A stretch of 64,000 nucleotides of DNA from Microbacterium limosum (lineage in GTDB: Bacteria > Actinomycetota > Actinomycetes > Actinomycetales > Microbacteriaceae). Below, one piece after another: positions 17,137 through 25,473 of the stretch. Each line of letters starts with the position of its first letter. Positions within the stretch are counted from its first letter, which is position 1. Location: the NCBI RefSeq assembly GCF_036324365.1, contig NZ_CP137080.1, forward strand, positions 1,054,001-1,118,000, in the 5' to 3' direction. Under the pieces are notes generated by a model that did no database searches, was not told the DNA's origin, and saw only the letters and a list, made by a program, of their open reading frames with translations. The position numbers and the translations under genes were made by a program.

Positions 17137-19683
17137 TCACTGGGCGTCGCGCTCCTGCACCGAGAGGGCGCGCTCGACCCCGGCGAGGTTCTCGTTCACC
17201 AGCCGCCGCAGCGCGGCGGGTGCGTCGGGGTGATCCGCAAGCCACGCGCGGGTCGCGTCGCGGAGAGCAACATCGGCGAGGGGAGCGGGATACAGACCGA
17301 CAATCAGGTACTGCGCGATCTGATAGCTGCGGGACTCCCACACGGGCAGCAGCATGTCGAAGTACGCCGGCACGAACTCCTCGAGCAGGTGCGACGTGGC
17401 GGGGTGCACGAAGCCCGCCGCCGCCGAGCGGACGATCGTGTTCGGCAGGTCGGCCTTGTCGACCAAGCCGTCCCACGCCACGCGCTTGGTCTCGCGGTAG
17501 GGCAGGGCGGCCTTCGCCTGCGCCGCGAACTCGCCGCCCTTCGCGGTGTTGTCGGCGGCGAGGGCCTCGTCGATCTGCGCGGCCGTCGCGACGCCGCCGG
17601 CGGCGAGCGAGATGAGCAGCTGCCAAGAGAGGTCGGTGTCGATCTCGAGGCCCGGCAGCACGTTCTCGCCGTCGCGGATCGCGCGCACACGCTCCCACTG
17701 CTCGGCCGTCGCGGCGGACTGCGCGAACGCCGTGACGAACTGCAGCTGGTTGTCGCTGCCGGCCTCGGCCTCCTGGGCGAGCGACCACAGCCCCTCGGCC
17801 ACGTGGATCCGGGACTGTTCGCGGCGCTCGGGCGCGACGTAGGCGTTGGCGGCGAGCTGCAGCTGGGCCAGCGTCGTCCGCACAGTGGTCGACTCGGTCT
17901 CGGCACCGATGTTGCGCAGGACGAGATCGATGTAGTCGGTGGCGGATGCCTCGGCATCCCGCGTCTGGTCCCACGCGGCGCCCCACACGAGCGAGCGCGC
18001 CAGCGGGTCGCTGATCTCGGCGAGGTGGGCGATGGCGGTGGCGAGGGAGCGGTCGTCGAGACGGATCTTCGCGTAGGCGAGGTCGTCGTCGTTGAGCAGC
18101 ACGAGGTCGGGGCGCGCGAGGCCCTTGAGGTCGGGCACGTCGGTGCGGTCGCCGTCGACGTCCAGCTCGAGGTGGTGGACCCGCGTGAGCGCGCCGTCGC
18201 GAACGCTGTAGAAGCCGATCCCGAGGCGGTGCGGGCGGATCGTCGGGTAGTCGGCGGGCGCGGTCTGCACCACGGCGAAGCGCGAGATGGTGCCGTCGGC
18301 GGATTCCTCGATGAGCGGCGACAGCGTGTTCACACCGGCGGTCTCGAGCCACTTCTTGGACCACTGCGACAGGTCGCGGCCGCTCGTGGCCTCGAGCTCG
18401 CGCAGGAGGTCGGGCAGCTCGGTGTTGCTCCACTCGTGCCGGGCGAAGTAGGCCGCGACACCGGCGAAGAACTGCTCGATGCCGACCCAGGCGGCGAGCT
18501 GCTTGAGCACGGATCCGCCCTTGGCGTAGGTGATGCCGTCGAAGTTGACCTGCACGTCCTCGAGGTCGTTGATCTCGGCCACGACGGGGTGGGTGGAGGG
18601 CAGCTGGTCCTGACGGTAGGCCCAGGTCTTCTCCATCGCGTTGAAGGTCGTCCAGGCGGCCGTCCACTCGGTAGCCTCCGCCGTCGCGATGGTCGAGGCC
18701 CACTCGGCGAACGACTCGTTCAGCCACAGGTCGTTCCACCACTTCATGGTGACGAGGTCGCCGAACCACATGTGGGCCAGCTCGTGCAGGATCGTCACGA
18801 CGCGGCGCTCCTTGACCGCGTCGGTGACCTTGCTGCGGAAGACGTAGGTCTCGGTGAATGTGACCGCGCCCGCGTTCTCCATGGCTCCCGCGTTGAACTC
18901 GGGCACGAAGAGCTGGTCGTACTTGGCGAACGGGTACGGGTAGTCGAACTTCTCCTCGTAGTAGGCGAAGCCCTGGCGCGTCTTGTCGAAGATGTAGTCG
19001 GCGTCCAGGTGCTGCCACAGGCTCTTGCGGCCGTACACGCCCAGCGGGATGACGCGACCCGACGCGCTCGTGAGCTCGGAGAACGTCGACTCGTAGGGGC
19101 CGGCGATGAGCGCCGTGATGTAGGAGGAGATGCGGGGCGTGGGCTCGAAGGCCCAGACGGCCGATCCGTCGCCGCGGGGCGAGGGCTCCGGCGTGGGGGA
19201 GTTGGAGACGACCTTCCATGCCTCGGGCGCGCGCACCGTGAAGCGGAACTCCGCCTTCAGATCGGGCTGCTCGAAGACCGCGTACATGCGTCGCGAGTCG
19301 GGCACCTCGAACTGGGAGTAGAGGTAGACCTCGCCGTCGGCGGGGTCTACGAAGCGGTGCAGACCCTCGCCGGTGTTGGTGTAGACGCAGTCCGCGTCGA
19401 CGACCAGTTCGTTCTCGACCTCCAGCCCGTCGAGTGCGATCCGCGAATCGGCGAACGCCGTCGACGGGTCGATGCTGCGGCCGTTCAAGGTGATCTCCCG
19501 CACGTCGCGCGCGATGAGGTCGATGAAGGTCGACGCTCCGGCGGTGCCGCCGAACCGCACCAAAGTCCGGGATCCGAAGACCTCGGCGCCCCGTGTCAGG
19601 TCGAGCTCGACCTCGTACGAGTGCGTCTCGACGACGGCGCGGCGCTCCTGCGCCTCGATGCGGGTCAGATTCTCTCCAGGCAC
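17137..19683 (-). CDS. pepN: aminopeptidase N
   Basis: A cytoplasmic M1 zinc aminopeptidase of 848 residues, the normal actinobacterial size. The exopeptidase motif GAMENAGAVTFTE precedes the zinc site HELAHMWFGDLVTMKWWNDLWLNESFAE (HExxH-18-E). The C-terminal ERAP1-like helical domain follows. GTG 19683 (VPGENLTRIEAQ) was chosen over upstream starts because it matches the usual N-terminus and has GGGAG 7 nt upstream. Monocistronic; divergent from hemH. Confidence 0.95.
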   Translation of the reverse strand: MPGENLTRIEAQERRAVVETHSYEVELDLTRGAEVFGSRTLVRFGGTAGASTFIDLIARDVREITLNGRSIDPSTAFADSRIALDGLEVENELVVDADCVYTNTGEGLHRFVDPADGEVYLYSQFEVPDSRRMYAVFEQPDLKAEFRFTVRAPEAWKVVSNSPTPEPSPRGDGSAVWAFEPTPRISSYITALIAGPYESTFSELTSASGRVIPLGVYGRKSLWQHLDADYIFDKTRQGFAYYEEKFDYPYPFAKYDQLFVPEFNAGAMENAGAVTFTETYVFRSKVTDAVKERRVVTILHELAHMWFGDLVTMKWWNDLWLNESFAEWASTIATAEATEWTAAWTTFNAMEKTWAYRQDQLPSTHPVVAEINDLEDVQVNFDGITYAKGGSVLKQLAAWVGIEQFFAGVAAYFARHEWSNTELPDLLRELEATSGRDLSQWSKKWLETAGVNTLSPLIEESADGTISRFAVVQTAPADYPTIRPHRLGIGFYSVRDGALTRVHHLELDVDGDRTDVPDLKGLARPDLVLLNDDDLAYAKIRLDDRSLATAIAHLAEISDPLARSLVWGAAWDQTRDAEASATDYIDLVLRNIGAETESTTVRTTLAQLQLAANAYVAPERREQSRIHVAEGLWSLAQEAEAGSDNQLQFVTAFAQSAATAEQWERVRAIRDGENVLPGLEIDTDLSWQLLISLAAGGVATAAQIDEALAADNTAKGGEFAAQAKAALPYRETKRVAWDGLVDKADLPNTIVRSAAAGFVHPATSHLLEEFVPAYFDMLLPVWESRSYQIAQYLIVGLYPAPLADVALRDATRAWLADHPDAPAALRRLVNENLAGVERALSVQERDAQ

Positions 19684-19829
19684 TGCGATGCTCCCGTGGG
19701 GTGTGGGGTTGAGGCGCCATGGCGCCGAGCGGATGCCGTGCCACGGCGCTGCTGGCGCCGGCGGCAACCGCTTCAGCCTACGCCCGCCCGCGCGGATCCG
19801 CGGGCCCGGCCGAATGGCAGGATTGAGCC

Positions 19830-21023
19830 GTGCACACCGAGCCTGCTCCCTCCGAGCCCGTCGTCCTCCACGCCTCTCCGGAAGCGGCGTCGGGTCGTCC
19901 CCATGTCGAGACCCCCGTCGCCTACGACGCGATCCTGCTCGCCAGTTTCGGCGGCCCCGAAGGGCAGGACGACGTCATCCCCTTCCTGCGCAACGTCACC
20001 CGCGGTCGCGGCATCCCCGACGAGCGCCTGGAAGAGGTGGCACACCACTACCGTCACTTCGGCGGGATCAGCCCGATCAACGCCCAGAACCGCGAGCTGA
20101 AGGCAGCCCTCGAGGTGGAGATCGCCCGGCGCGACCTGGGCCTGCCGGTCTACTGGGGCAACCGCAACTGGGGTCCCTACCTCGACGAGGCCGTGCGCGG
20201 CGCCGCCGACGCGGGTCACACCCGGCTCCTCGCGGTGGCCACGAGCGCGTACAGCTCCTTCTCGAGCTGCCGCCAGTACCGGGAGGATTTCGCGCGCGTG
20301 CTCGATGAGACGCAGCTCGGCGGCATCGTCACGATCGACAAGGTGCGTCAGTTCTTCGACCACCCCGGTTTCGTCGAGCCGTTCTTCGCGGGCGTGCGCG
20401 ATGCGGTGGCGGGCTTCCTCGACGACGGCGTGCCCGCCGACGCCATCCGGGTGCTGTTCTCCACCCACAGCGTGCCCATCGACGACGCCCGTCGGTCGGG
20501 GCCCCGCGATGTCGACTGGGGCGAGGGAGGCGCGTATGCGGCGCAGCATCTCGCGGTCGGCGCGCGCGTGATGGAGCGCGTCGCCGCGGAGATTCCCGCC
20601 GCGGCGACGCTCGGCTGGGAGCTCGTCTACCAGTCGCGTTCGGGCCCGCCCAGCCAGCCGTGGCTCGAGCCCGACGTGTGCGACGTGATCGAGGAGCTGC
20701 CCTCGCGCGGGGTGGAGGCGGTGGTGATCGTCCCTCTCGGGTTCGTCAGCGACCACATGGAGGTCAAGTGGGACCTCGACACCGAGGCGATCGAGGCGGC
20801 GGAGGAGGCGGGGCTGCGCGCCGTGCGCACGCCGACGCCCGGCGTGGACCCCGCATACGTCTCGGGGCTCGTCGATCTCATCGAGGAGCGCCTCCGGGGG
20901 ACGCGGGCAGCCGACCGGCCGCACGAGACGCCCCTCGGGCCCTGGTTCGACGTGTGCCGTCCCGGATGCTGCGAGAACGTCCGCGCGGGATTCAAGCCCG
21001 CCGCGGCCGGCATCGCGCCCTGA
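19830..21023 (+). CDS. hemH: ferrochelatase (coproporphyrin III type, [2Fe-2S])
   Basis: A 397-residue ferrochelatase. DAILLASFGGPEGQDDVIPFLRNV opens the fold and HYRHFGGISPINAQNR, FSTHSVPIDD and WELVYQSRSGPPSQPWLEPDV carry the active-site His and Glu region. The C-terminal CRPGCCENVRAGF plus a Cys in SSCRQY give four cysteines, the pattern of actinobacterial enzymes that bind a [2Fe-2S] cluster. In these bacteria the substrate is coproporphyrin III (CpfC activity). GTG 19830 has CAGGAT 6 nt upstream, so it is likely leaderless. The first 25 residues precede the conserved fold. Confidence 0.94.
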   Translation: MHTEPAPSEPVVLHASPEAASGRPHVETPVAYDAILLASFGGPEGQDDVIPFLRNVTRGRGIPDERLEEVAHHYRHFGGISPINAQNRELKAALEVEIARRDLGLPVYWGNRNWGPYLDEAVRGAADAGHTRLLAVATSAYSSFSSCRQYREDFARVLDETQLGGIVTIDKVRQFFDHPGFVEPFFAGVRDAVAGFLDDGVPADAIRVLFSTHSVPIDDARRSGPRDVDWGEGGAYAAQHLAVGARVMERVAAEIPAAATLGWELVYQSRSGPPSQPWLEPDVCDVIEELPSRGVEAVVIVPLGFVSDHMEVKWDLDTEAIEAAEEAGLRAVRTPTPGVDPAYVSGLVDLIEERLRGTRAADRPHETPLGPWFDVCRPGCCENVRAGFKPAAAGIAP

Positions 21024-21047
21024 CGCCCGATCCCTAGGATGAGAGCC

Positions 21048-21584
21048 ATGCGCATCCACATCGCCACCGATCACGCGGGCTTGGAGTTCTCCACGCGCCT
21101 GCAGCAACACCTGAGCGACCAGGGCCACGACGTCATCGACCACGGTCCGCTCGAGTACGACCCCGTCGACGACTACCCCGCGTTCTGCATCCGCGCGGCG
21201 CAGGCCGTCGTGCGCGACCGTGCGGACGGGGTCGAGGCCCTCGGCGTCGTGTTCGGTGGCTCCGGCAACGGTGAGCAGATCGCGGCCAACAAGGTGCAGG
21301 GAGTGCGCGCCGCGCTGGCGTGGAGCATCGCGACCGCCGAGCTGGCGCGCGAGCACAACGATGCGAACGTCATCGCCATCGGCGCTCGCCAGCACACGTT
21401 CGAGGAGGCGGCCTCGTTCATCGACACGTTCATCGCGACGCCCTTCTCGAACGAAGAGCGCCACGCCCGGCGCATCGCCCAGGTGGCGGCGTACGAGGTG
21501 GACGGCTCGCTGCTTCCCGACCCTCGCGCCGGGGTGCCGGTCGGCGGTGAGTCGTCCGACCGGCTCGACCCCGAGGCAGGCTGA
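21048..21584 (+). CDS. rpiB: ribose-5-phosphate isomerase B family
   Basis: A 178-residue RpiB/LacAB isomerase of the pentose phosphate pathway. IHIATDHAGLEFSTRLQQHL binds the substrate; GVVFGGSGNGEQIAANKVQGVRAAL contains the catalytic loop. The usual Cys of GSGxG(M)C is replaced (GSGNGEQIAANK), as in actinobacterial enzymes that use another acid/base. ATG 21048 has TAGGAT 7 nt upstream. The stop overlaps the start of the downstream glycosylase (TGATG), so both are co-translated. Confidence 0.93.
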   Translation: MRIHIATDHAGLEFSTRLQQHLSDQGHDVIDHGPLEYDPVDDYPAFCIRAAQAVVRDRADGVEALGVVFGGSGNGEQIAANKVQGVRAALAWSIATAELAREHNDANVIAIGARQHTFEEAASFIDTFIATPFSNEERHARRIAQVAAYEVDGSLLPDPRAGVPVGGESSDRLDPEAG

Positions 21585-22585
21585 TGCCGGAAGGACATTC
21601 CGTCCACCGGATCGCGCGCCAGTTCGACCGCAACTACGTCGGTCGCCGGGTGATGGCATCGAGCCCGCAGGGCCGCTTCGTCGAGGGCGCTTCGCTGATC
21701 GACGGCCGCGCCGCGGCATCCGTGCGGGCCGTCGGCAAGCAGATGTTCCTCGAGTTCGAGGGCGACCTGTGGCTCCGCGTGCATCTGGGCATGTACGGGG
21801 CGTGGGATTTCGCAGGCGAGATCCTCGTCGATCCCACGATCGGCTCCGCCAACGGGCGCATGGGGCAGACGAACCAGCGCGGCACCGACCTCGAGGGCGA
21901 CCCGGTGTTCGATGCGGCAGGGGAGAACTCGCTGACGTCGATCGGTGCCCCCCGGCGGACCCGTGTGCACGTGCGGATGTCGGAGCAGACGACGGGACTG
22001 GCCGACGAGGACGACCAGTGGCCGCCGCCGGTCGTGGGGCAGGTGCGCCTGCGGCTCATGACGGATATCACGTGCGCCGACCTGCGCGGGCCGACGGCGT
22101 GCCAGATCCAGGATCCCGACGAGGTCGCCGCGACGATCGCGAAGCTCGGCCCGGACCCGCTCGTCGACGACGTGGCCGAGGGCGAGGAGCGCTTCGTCGC
22201 CGCGGTGCGGAAGAAGGCCACCCCCATCGGTCTCCTCCTCATGGATCAGGCGGTCGTGAGCGGCATCGGCAACGTCTACCGTGCCGAGATGCTCTACCGG
22301 GCGAACCTCGATCCGCACACCCCGGGTCGTGACGTGCCCGAGGAGCTCGTGCGGGGCCTGTGGCGCGACTGGGTGCGGCTGCTGTCCATCGGCGTCGAGA
22401 CCGGTCAGATGATGACGATGGACGATCTCGACCCCGACGCCTATCGGCGTGCGATGGCGCACCGCGACGACCGGCACTGGGTGTACCACCGCGCCGGCCT
22501 GCCGTGCCGCGTCTGCGGCACCGAGATCGTGCTCGAGGAGATGGGCGCACGCAAGCTCTACTGGTGTCCCGTCTGTCAGCGATGA
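21584..22585 (+). CDS. Fpg/Nei family DNA glycosylase
   Basis: A 333-residue base-excision repair enzyme. It starts MPEGHSVHRIAR: Pro2 and Glu3 are the catalytic pair, and the His after Gly is typical of actinobacterial Nei2-type endonuclease VIII. The middle H2TH region reads LLMDQAVVSGIGNVYRAEML. The C-terminal zinc finger CRVCGTEIVLEEMGARKLYWCPVC has all four cysteines. Its length is greater than Fpg because of an insert between strands (PTIGSANGRMGQTN and following). Coupled to rpiB. Confidence 0.92.
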   Translation: MPEGHSVHRIARQFDRNYVGRRVMASSPQGRFVEGASLIDGRAAASVRAVGKQMFLEFEGDLWLRVHLGMYGAWDFAGEILVDPTIGSANGRMGQTNQRGTDLEGDPVFDAAGENSLTSIGAPRRTRVHVRMSEQTTGLADEDDQWPPPVVGQVRLRLMTDITCADLRGPTACQIQDPDEVAATIAKLGPDPLVDDVAEGEERFVAAVRKKATPIGLLLMDQAVVSGIGNVYRAEMLYRANLDPHTPGRDVPEELVRGLWRDWVRLLSIGVETGQMMTMDDLDPDAYRRAMAHRDDRHWVYHRAGLPCRVCGTEIVLEEMGARKLYWCPVCQR

Positions 22586-22624
22586 CGGCGCGAAGCGCCG
22601 GCGCGGGCCTCGTAGGCTGACACG

Positions 22625-23269
22625 GTGCGCCAGAACCCCTCCTTCGCGCTGACCGACATCGGTGAGCTGCGCCGTCTCGTCGACCTCAATCCCTGGGCCA
22701 GCCTCGTCAGCCACACCGACGAGGGGCTCGTCGCATCGCACTACGCCGTGCTGTTGGACGATCAGAGGGACGACCTCACGATCGTCGGTCATGTCGGGAG
22801 GCCCGACGACCTCATCCACGGGCTGGGGGAGCGGGAGCTGATGGTGATCGTCCAGGGCCCGCACGGGTACATCTCTCCCGGGTGGTACGGAGACGTGCCG
22901 GCCGTGCCGACCTGGAACTTCGTCTCGGCGCACCTCTCGGGTGTGCCCGAGCTGCTCAGCACGGCCGAGAACCTCGCGGTGCTCGACAGGCTCGTCGATC
23001 GATTCGAGAGCAGGATGCCGCGGCCGCGTCCGATGTGGCAGGCGCCGAACGACGAGGCCTTCGTGGAGCGCCTCGAGCGCGGCACCACCGGATTCCGCCT
23101 CACCCCCTCGCGCGTCGTGGCCAAGCGCAAGCTCAGCCAGAACCGCTCGAGCGAGGTCGTCGAGACGATCATCGCCGAGCTCTCGGGCGACGGTCCCGCG
23201 GCGCAGCCCGCCCTGGCCGCCGAGATGCGCCGAGCGCTCGATGCGCGCCGGATGCGGGGGGCACCGTGA
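22625..23269 (+). CDS. PaiB-like FMN-binding protein
   Basis: A 214-residue protein of the FMN-binding split-barrel family to which Bacillus PaiB belongs. RQNPSFALTDIGELRRLVDLNPWASLVSHTDEGLVASHYAVLLD opens it, ERELMVIVQGPHGYISPGWYG and VPTWNFVSAHLSG are family signatures, and RLTPSRVVAKRKLSQNRS closes it. PaiB has been described as a negative regulator of sporulation and protease genes, but the biochemical role in actinobacteria is not known. GTG 22625 with TAGGCT 6 nt upstream suggests a leaderless start. Its stop overlaps the next gene. Confidence 0.88.
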   Translation: MRQNPSFALTDIGELRRLVDLNPWASLVSHTDEGLVASHYAVLLDDQRDDLTIVGHVGRPDDLIHGLGERELMVIVQGPHGYISPGWYGDVPAVPTWNFVSAHLSGVPELLSTAENLAVLDRLVDRFESRMPRPRPMWQAPNDEAFVERLERGTTGFRLTPSRVVAKRKLSQNRSSEVVETIIAELSGDGPAAQPALAAEMRRALDARRMRGAP

Positions 23270-24783
23270 ACCGGGGCGAGGTCGTCTCGGCGATCAGGAA
23301 CGCGCGCATCGTGTCGTCGGGCGTGCCCCTGCCCGGCGGCGACGACGAGCCGCACGACGTCGTGATCGCGGGAGGCCGGATCGCCGACATCGCCCCCGCG
23401 GGTGCGCTGCGCCTCGGCGGTGCGGTGCTCGACGCTGCCGGTCGCTGGCTCCTGCCGGGTCTGTGGGACCACCACGTCCACACCGTCCAGTGGGCGCTCG
23501 CCGCCCAGCGCGTCGACCTCGGCGGCGCGGCCACGGCCGCGGAGGCCGCGGCGATCATGGGAGCGGCGCTCGTCGTCCGCGGTGTCGCCGACGACGGCCG
23601 CCGGATCGGCACCGGCTACCGCGATGCCCTCTGGCCCGACCGCCCCGACCTCGAGCTCCTCGACGCCGCGACGGGCGAGGTGCCCACGTATCTCATCAAC
23701 GCCGACGTGCACAGCGTGTGGCTCAACTCCGCGGCGCTGCGCCGAGAGGGGTTCGAGCACGCTCGCGACGGGGTCCTTCGCGAGCAGCCCGCCTTCGAGA
23801 TCTCCCGGCGGCTGAACGCCGTCGATCCCGGCGTCGCCGACGCGTTCGTCGCGCGCGCGGCGGATGCCGCGGCATCCCGCGGCGTCGTCGGCATCGTCGA
23901 CCTCGACATGGCCTGGAACGAGGAGGCATGGGCGCGCCGCCTCGCGAACGGCTTCGACGCGCTGCGGGTGGAGTTCGGCACCTACCCCGACCACCTCGAA
24001 CGCGCCGTCGCCGAGGGCCTCTCCACCGGAGACACCGTGCGGGGGCAGCGCAGCGACCTCGTCCGGGTCGGGCCGTTCAAGGTGATCACCGACGGTTCGC
24101 TCGGCACGCGCACGGCGGCGTGCTCGCATCCCTATCCGGGCGAGCCGCACAACACGGGAGTCCTGACCGTTCCCCCGGACGAACTCGTCGAGCTCATGAC
24201 CGTCGCCACCGGCGCGGGTCTGCGCTGCGCCGTGCACGCGATCGGCGACGTCGCGAACTCCCGCGCCCTCGACGCCTTCGCCCTCACGGGCGCGACGGGC
24301 AGCATCGAGCACGCGCAGCTCGTCGCCCACGCCGACCTGCCGAGATTCGCACGGCTGGGCGTCGCGGCGAGCGTGCAGCCGGAGCACGCCCTCGACGACC
24401 GCGACATCACCGAGCGGGAATGGGCTGCGCAGACGGCCCTCGCGTATCCGCTCCGCTCCCTCGCCGCAGCGGGAGCGTCGCTGCGCTTCGGCTCGGACGC
24501 GCCCGTCTCGCCGCTGGACCCGTGGGCGGCGATCGCCGGAGCGGTGTACCGCACGAGAGACGGTCGCGAGCCGTGGCATCCTCACGAGGCGGTGTCGCCG
24601 CAGACGGCGCTCGACGCCTCGACGCACGGTGGCAGCGGCGACGCCGCCGCGCGGATCGAACCGGGCGCCGCCGCCGACCTCGTGCTGTGCGGCGCGGATC
24701 CGCGCACGGCCGACGAGTCGGTGCTGCGGTCGATGTCCGTCTCGGCGACCCTGGTCGCGGGCCGCCTCACGCATCTGGCGTGA
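23266..24783 (+). CDS. amidohydrolase, YtcJ-like
   Basis: A 505-residue metal-dependent hydrolase. The first metal site is WDHHVHTVQWAL (HxH), then GPFKVITDGSLGTRTAA supplies the carboxylated-Lys region typical of the YtcJ group; later AVHAIGDVANSRALDAF, EHAQLV and FGSDAPVSPLDPW give the remaining His and Asp ligands. The C-terminal strand is EPGAAADLVLCGADP. The substrate cannot be predicted. The GTG start overlaps the paiB-like stop, so the two form an operon. Confidence 0.9.
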   Translation: MNRGEVVSAIRNARIVSSGVPLPGGDDEPHDVVIAGGRIADIAPAGALRLGGAVLDAAGRWLLPGLWDHHVHTVQWALAAQRVDLGGAATAAEAAAIMGAALVVRGVADDGRRIGTGYRDALWPDRPDLELLDAATGEVPTYLINADVHSVWLNSAALRREGFEHARDGVLREQPAFEISRRLNAVDPGVADAFVARAADAAASRGVVGIVDLDMAWNEEAWARRLANGFDALRVEFGTYPDHLERAVAEGLSTGDTVRGQRSDLVRVGPFKVITDGSLGTRTAACSHPYPGEPHNTGVLTVPPDELVELMTVATGAGLRCAVHAIGDVANSRALDAFALTGATGSIEHAQLVAHADLPRFARLGVAASVQPEHALDDRDITEREWAAQTALAYPLRSLAAAGASLRFGSDAPVSPLDPWAAIAGAVYRTRDGREPWHPHEAVSPQTALDASTHGGSGDAAARIEPGAAADLVLCGADPRTADESVLRSMSVSATLVAGRLTHLA

Positions 24784-24791
24784 AGGACGAA

Positions 24792-24821
24792 GCCCCCGGA
24801 CCGCGGAGCGGTGTCGGGGGC
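24792..24821. terminator. bidirectional terminator between the amidohydrolase gene and dps
   Basis: GCCCCCG (24792-24798) pairs with CGGGGGC (24815-24821), with an inner ACCGC/GCGGT stem and GGA loop. It lies between two convergent genes and could serve both. Confidence 0.7.
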
Positions 24822-24838
24822 CTCGAGGTCGCGGGCGG

Positions 24839-25324
24839 CTACGCGCTGACGTGGGCGAACAGGAACCAGCGGTCCTTCTCGAGACCGCGCTTGATCTCGA
24901 TGGCCACGTCCTGGCTGGTGAGGTCGACCTCGTCGAGGCCCTCGATGGCCGCCTCCAGGTCGGCGAGCACAGCGTCGATGTCGGCGATCACGGCGAGGAC
25001 GATTTCGTCGGACCGGGTGAAGCCGGCGGGAACCGCGGTGGGTGCGACCTTCGACGCGATGGTGGCGACGCGGGCGTCGATCGGTAGGCCCAGTGCCACG
25101 ATCCGCTCGGCGGCGGTGTCGGCCCAGTCTCCCGCGTGCTCGACGAGCACATCGAGGAACTCGTGGACACCGATGAAGTTGGCTCCCCGCACGTGCCAGT
25201 GGGCCTGCTTGCCGTTCACGACGAGGGCCTGCAGGCCGAGGGCCACGGGGGAGAGGAACTGGGCGGAGGCGGCGGCGACCGAAGGGTCGACGGCGGTGGT
25301 GGAAACGGTCTCTGCGTTGCTCAT
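24839..25324 (-). CDS. dps: Dps family DNA-binding ferritin
   Basis: A 161-residue Dps protein that stores iron, detoxifies peroxide and protects DNA. The ferroxidase ligands are in KQAHWHVRGANFIGVHEFLDVLVEHAGDWADTAAERI (His, His, Asp, Glu set at the dimer interface). The N-terminus lacks the Lys-rich extension used by E. coli Dps for DNA binding. The ATG 25324 has AAAGGGG about 7 nt upstream, so this gene is leadered. A promoter is visible about 45 nt upstream. The gene ends at the shared terminator. Confidence 0.93.
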   Translation of the reverse strand: MSNAETVSTTAVDPSVAAASAQFLSPVALGLQALVVNGKQAHWHVRGANFIGVHEFLDVLVEHAGDWADTAAERIVALGLPIDARVATIASKVAPTAVPAGFTRSDEIVLAVIADIDAVLADLEAAIEGLDEVDLTSQDVAIEIKRGLEKDRWFLFAHVSA

Positions 25325-25366
25325 GACATCCCCTTTCGCCGCGGGTCTCGCGGCTCAGTGAATCCA

Positions 25367-25394
25367 ACGGTACTCAGTCCGAGACATTCCGCAA
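25367..25394 (-). promoter_or_regulatory. dps promoter
   Basis: On the minus strand, TTGCGG (25394-25389) and TACCGT (25372-25367) are separated by 16 bp, a good SigA-type pair. The start of transcription would fall near 25360, giving a leader of about 35 nt. Confidence 0.55.
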
Positions 25395-25473
25395 GCAAGT
25401 GAAGGCTCGGCTAACCGGCGCAGAAACACGGGCAAATGCGAGGGTCCGCGGGCGCAGCCGGTAGCGTCGTCTG

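Noticed and set aside
15934..20100. A 1388-codon open frame on the plus strand
   Set aside because: It lies opposite glbO, mscS and pepN, whose motifs are all intact; long antisense frames are expected in DNA of this GC content. Its translation is Arg/Val/Glu rich without domains.
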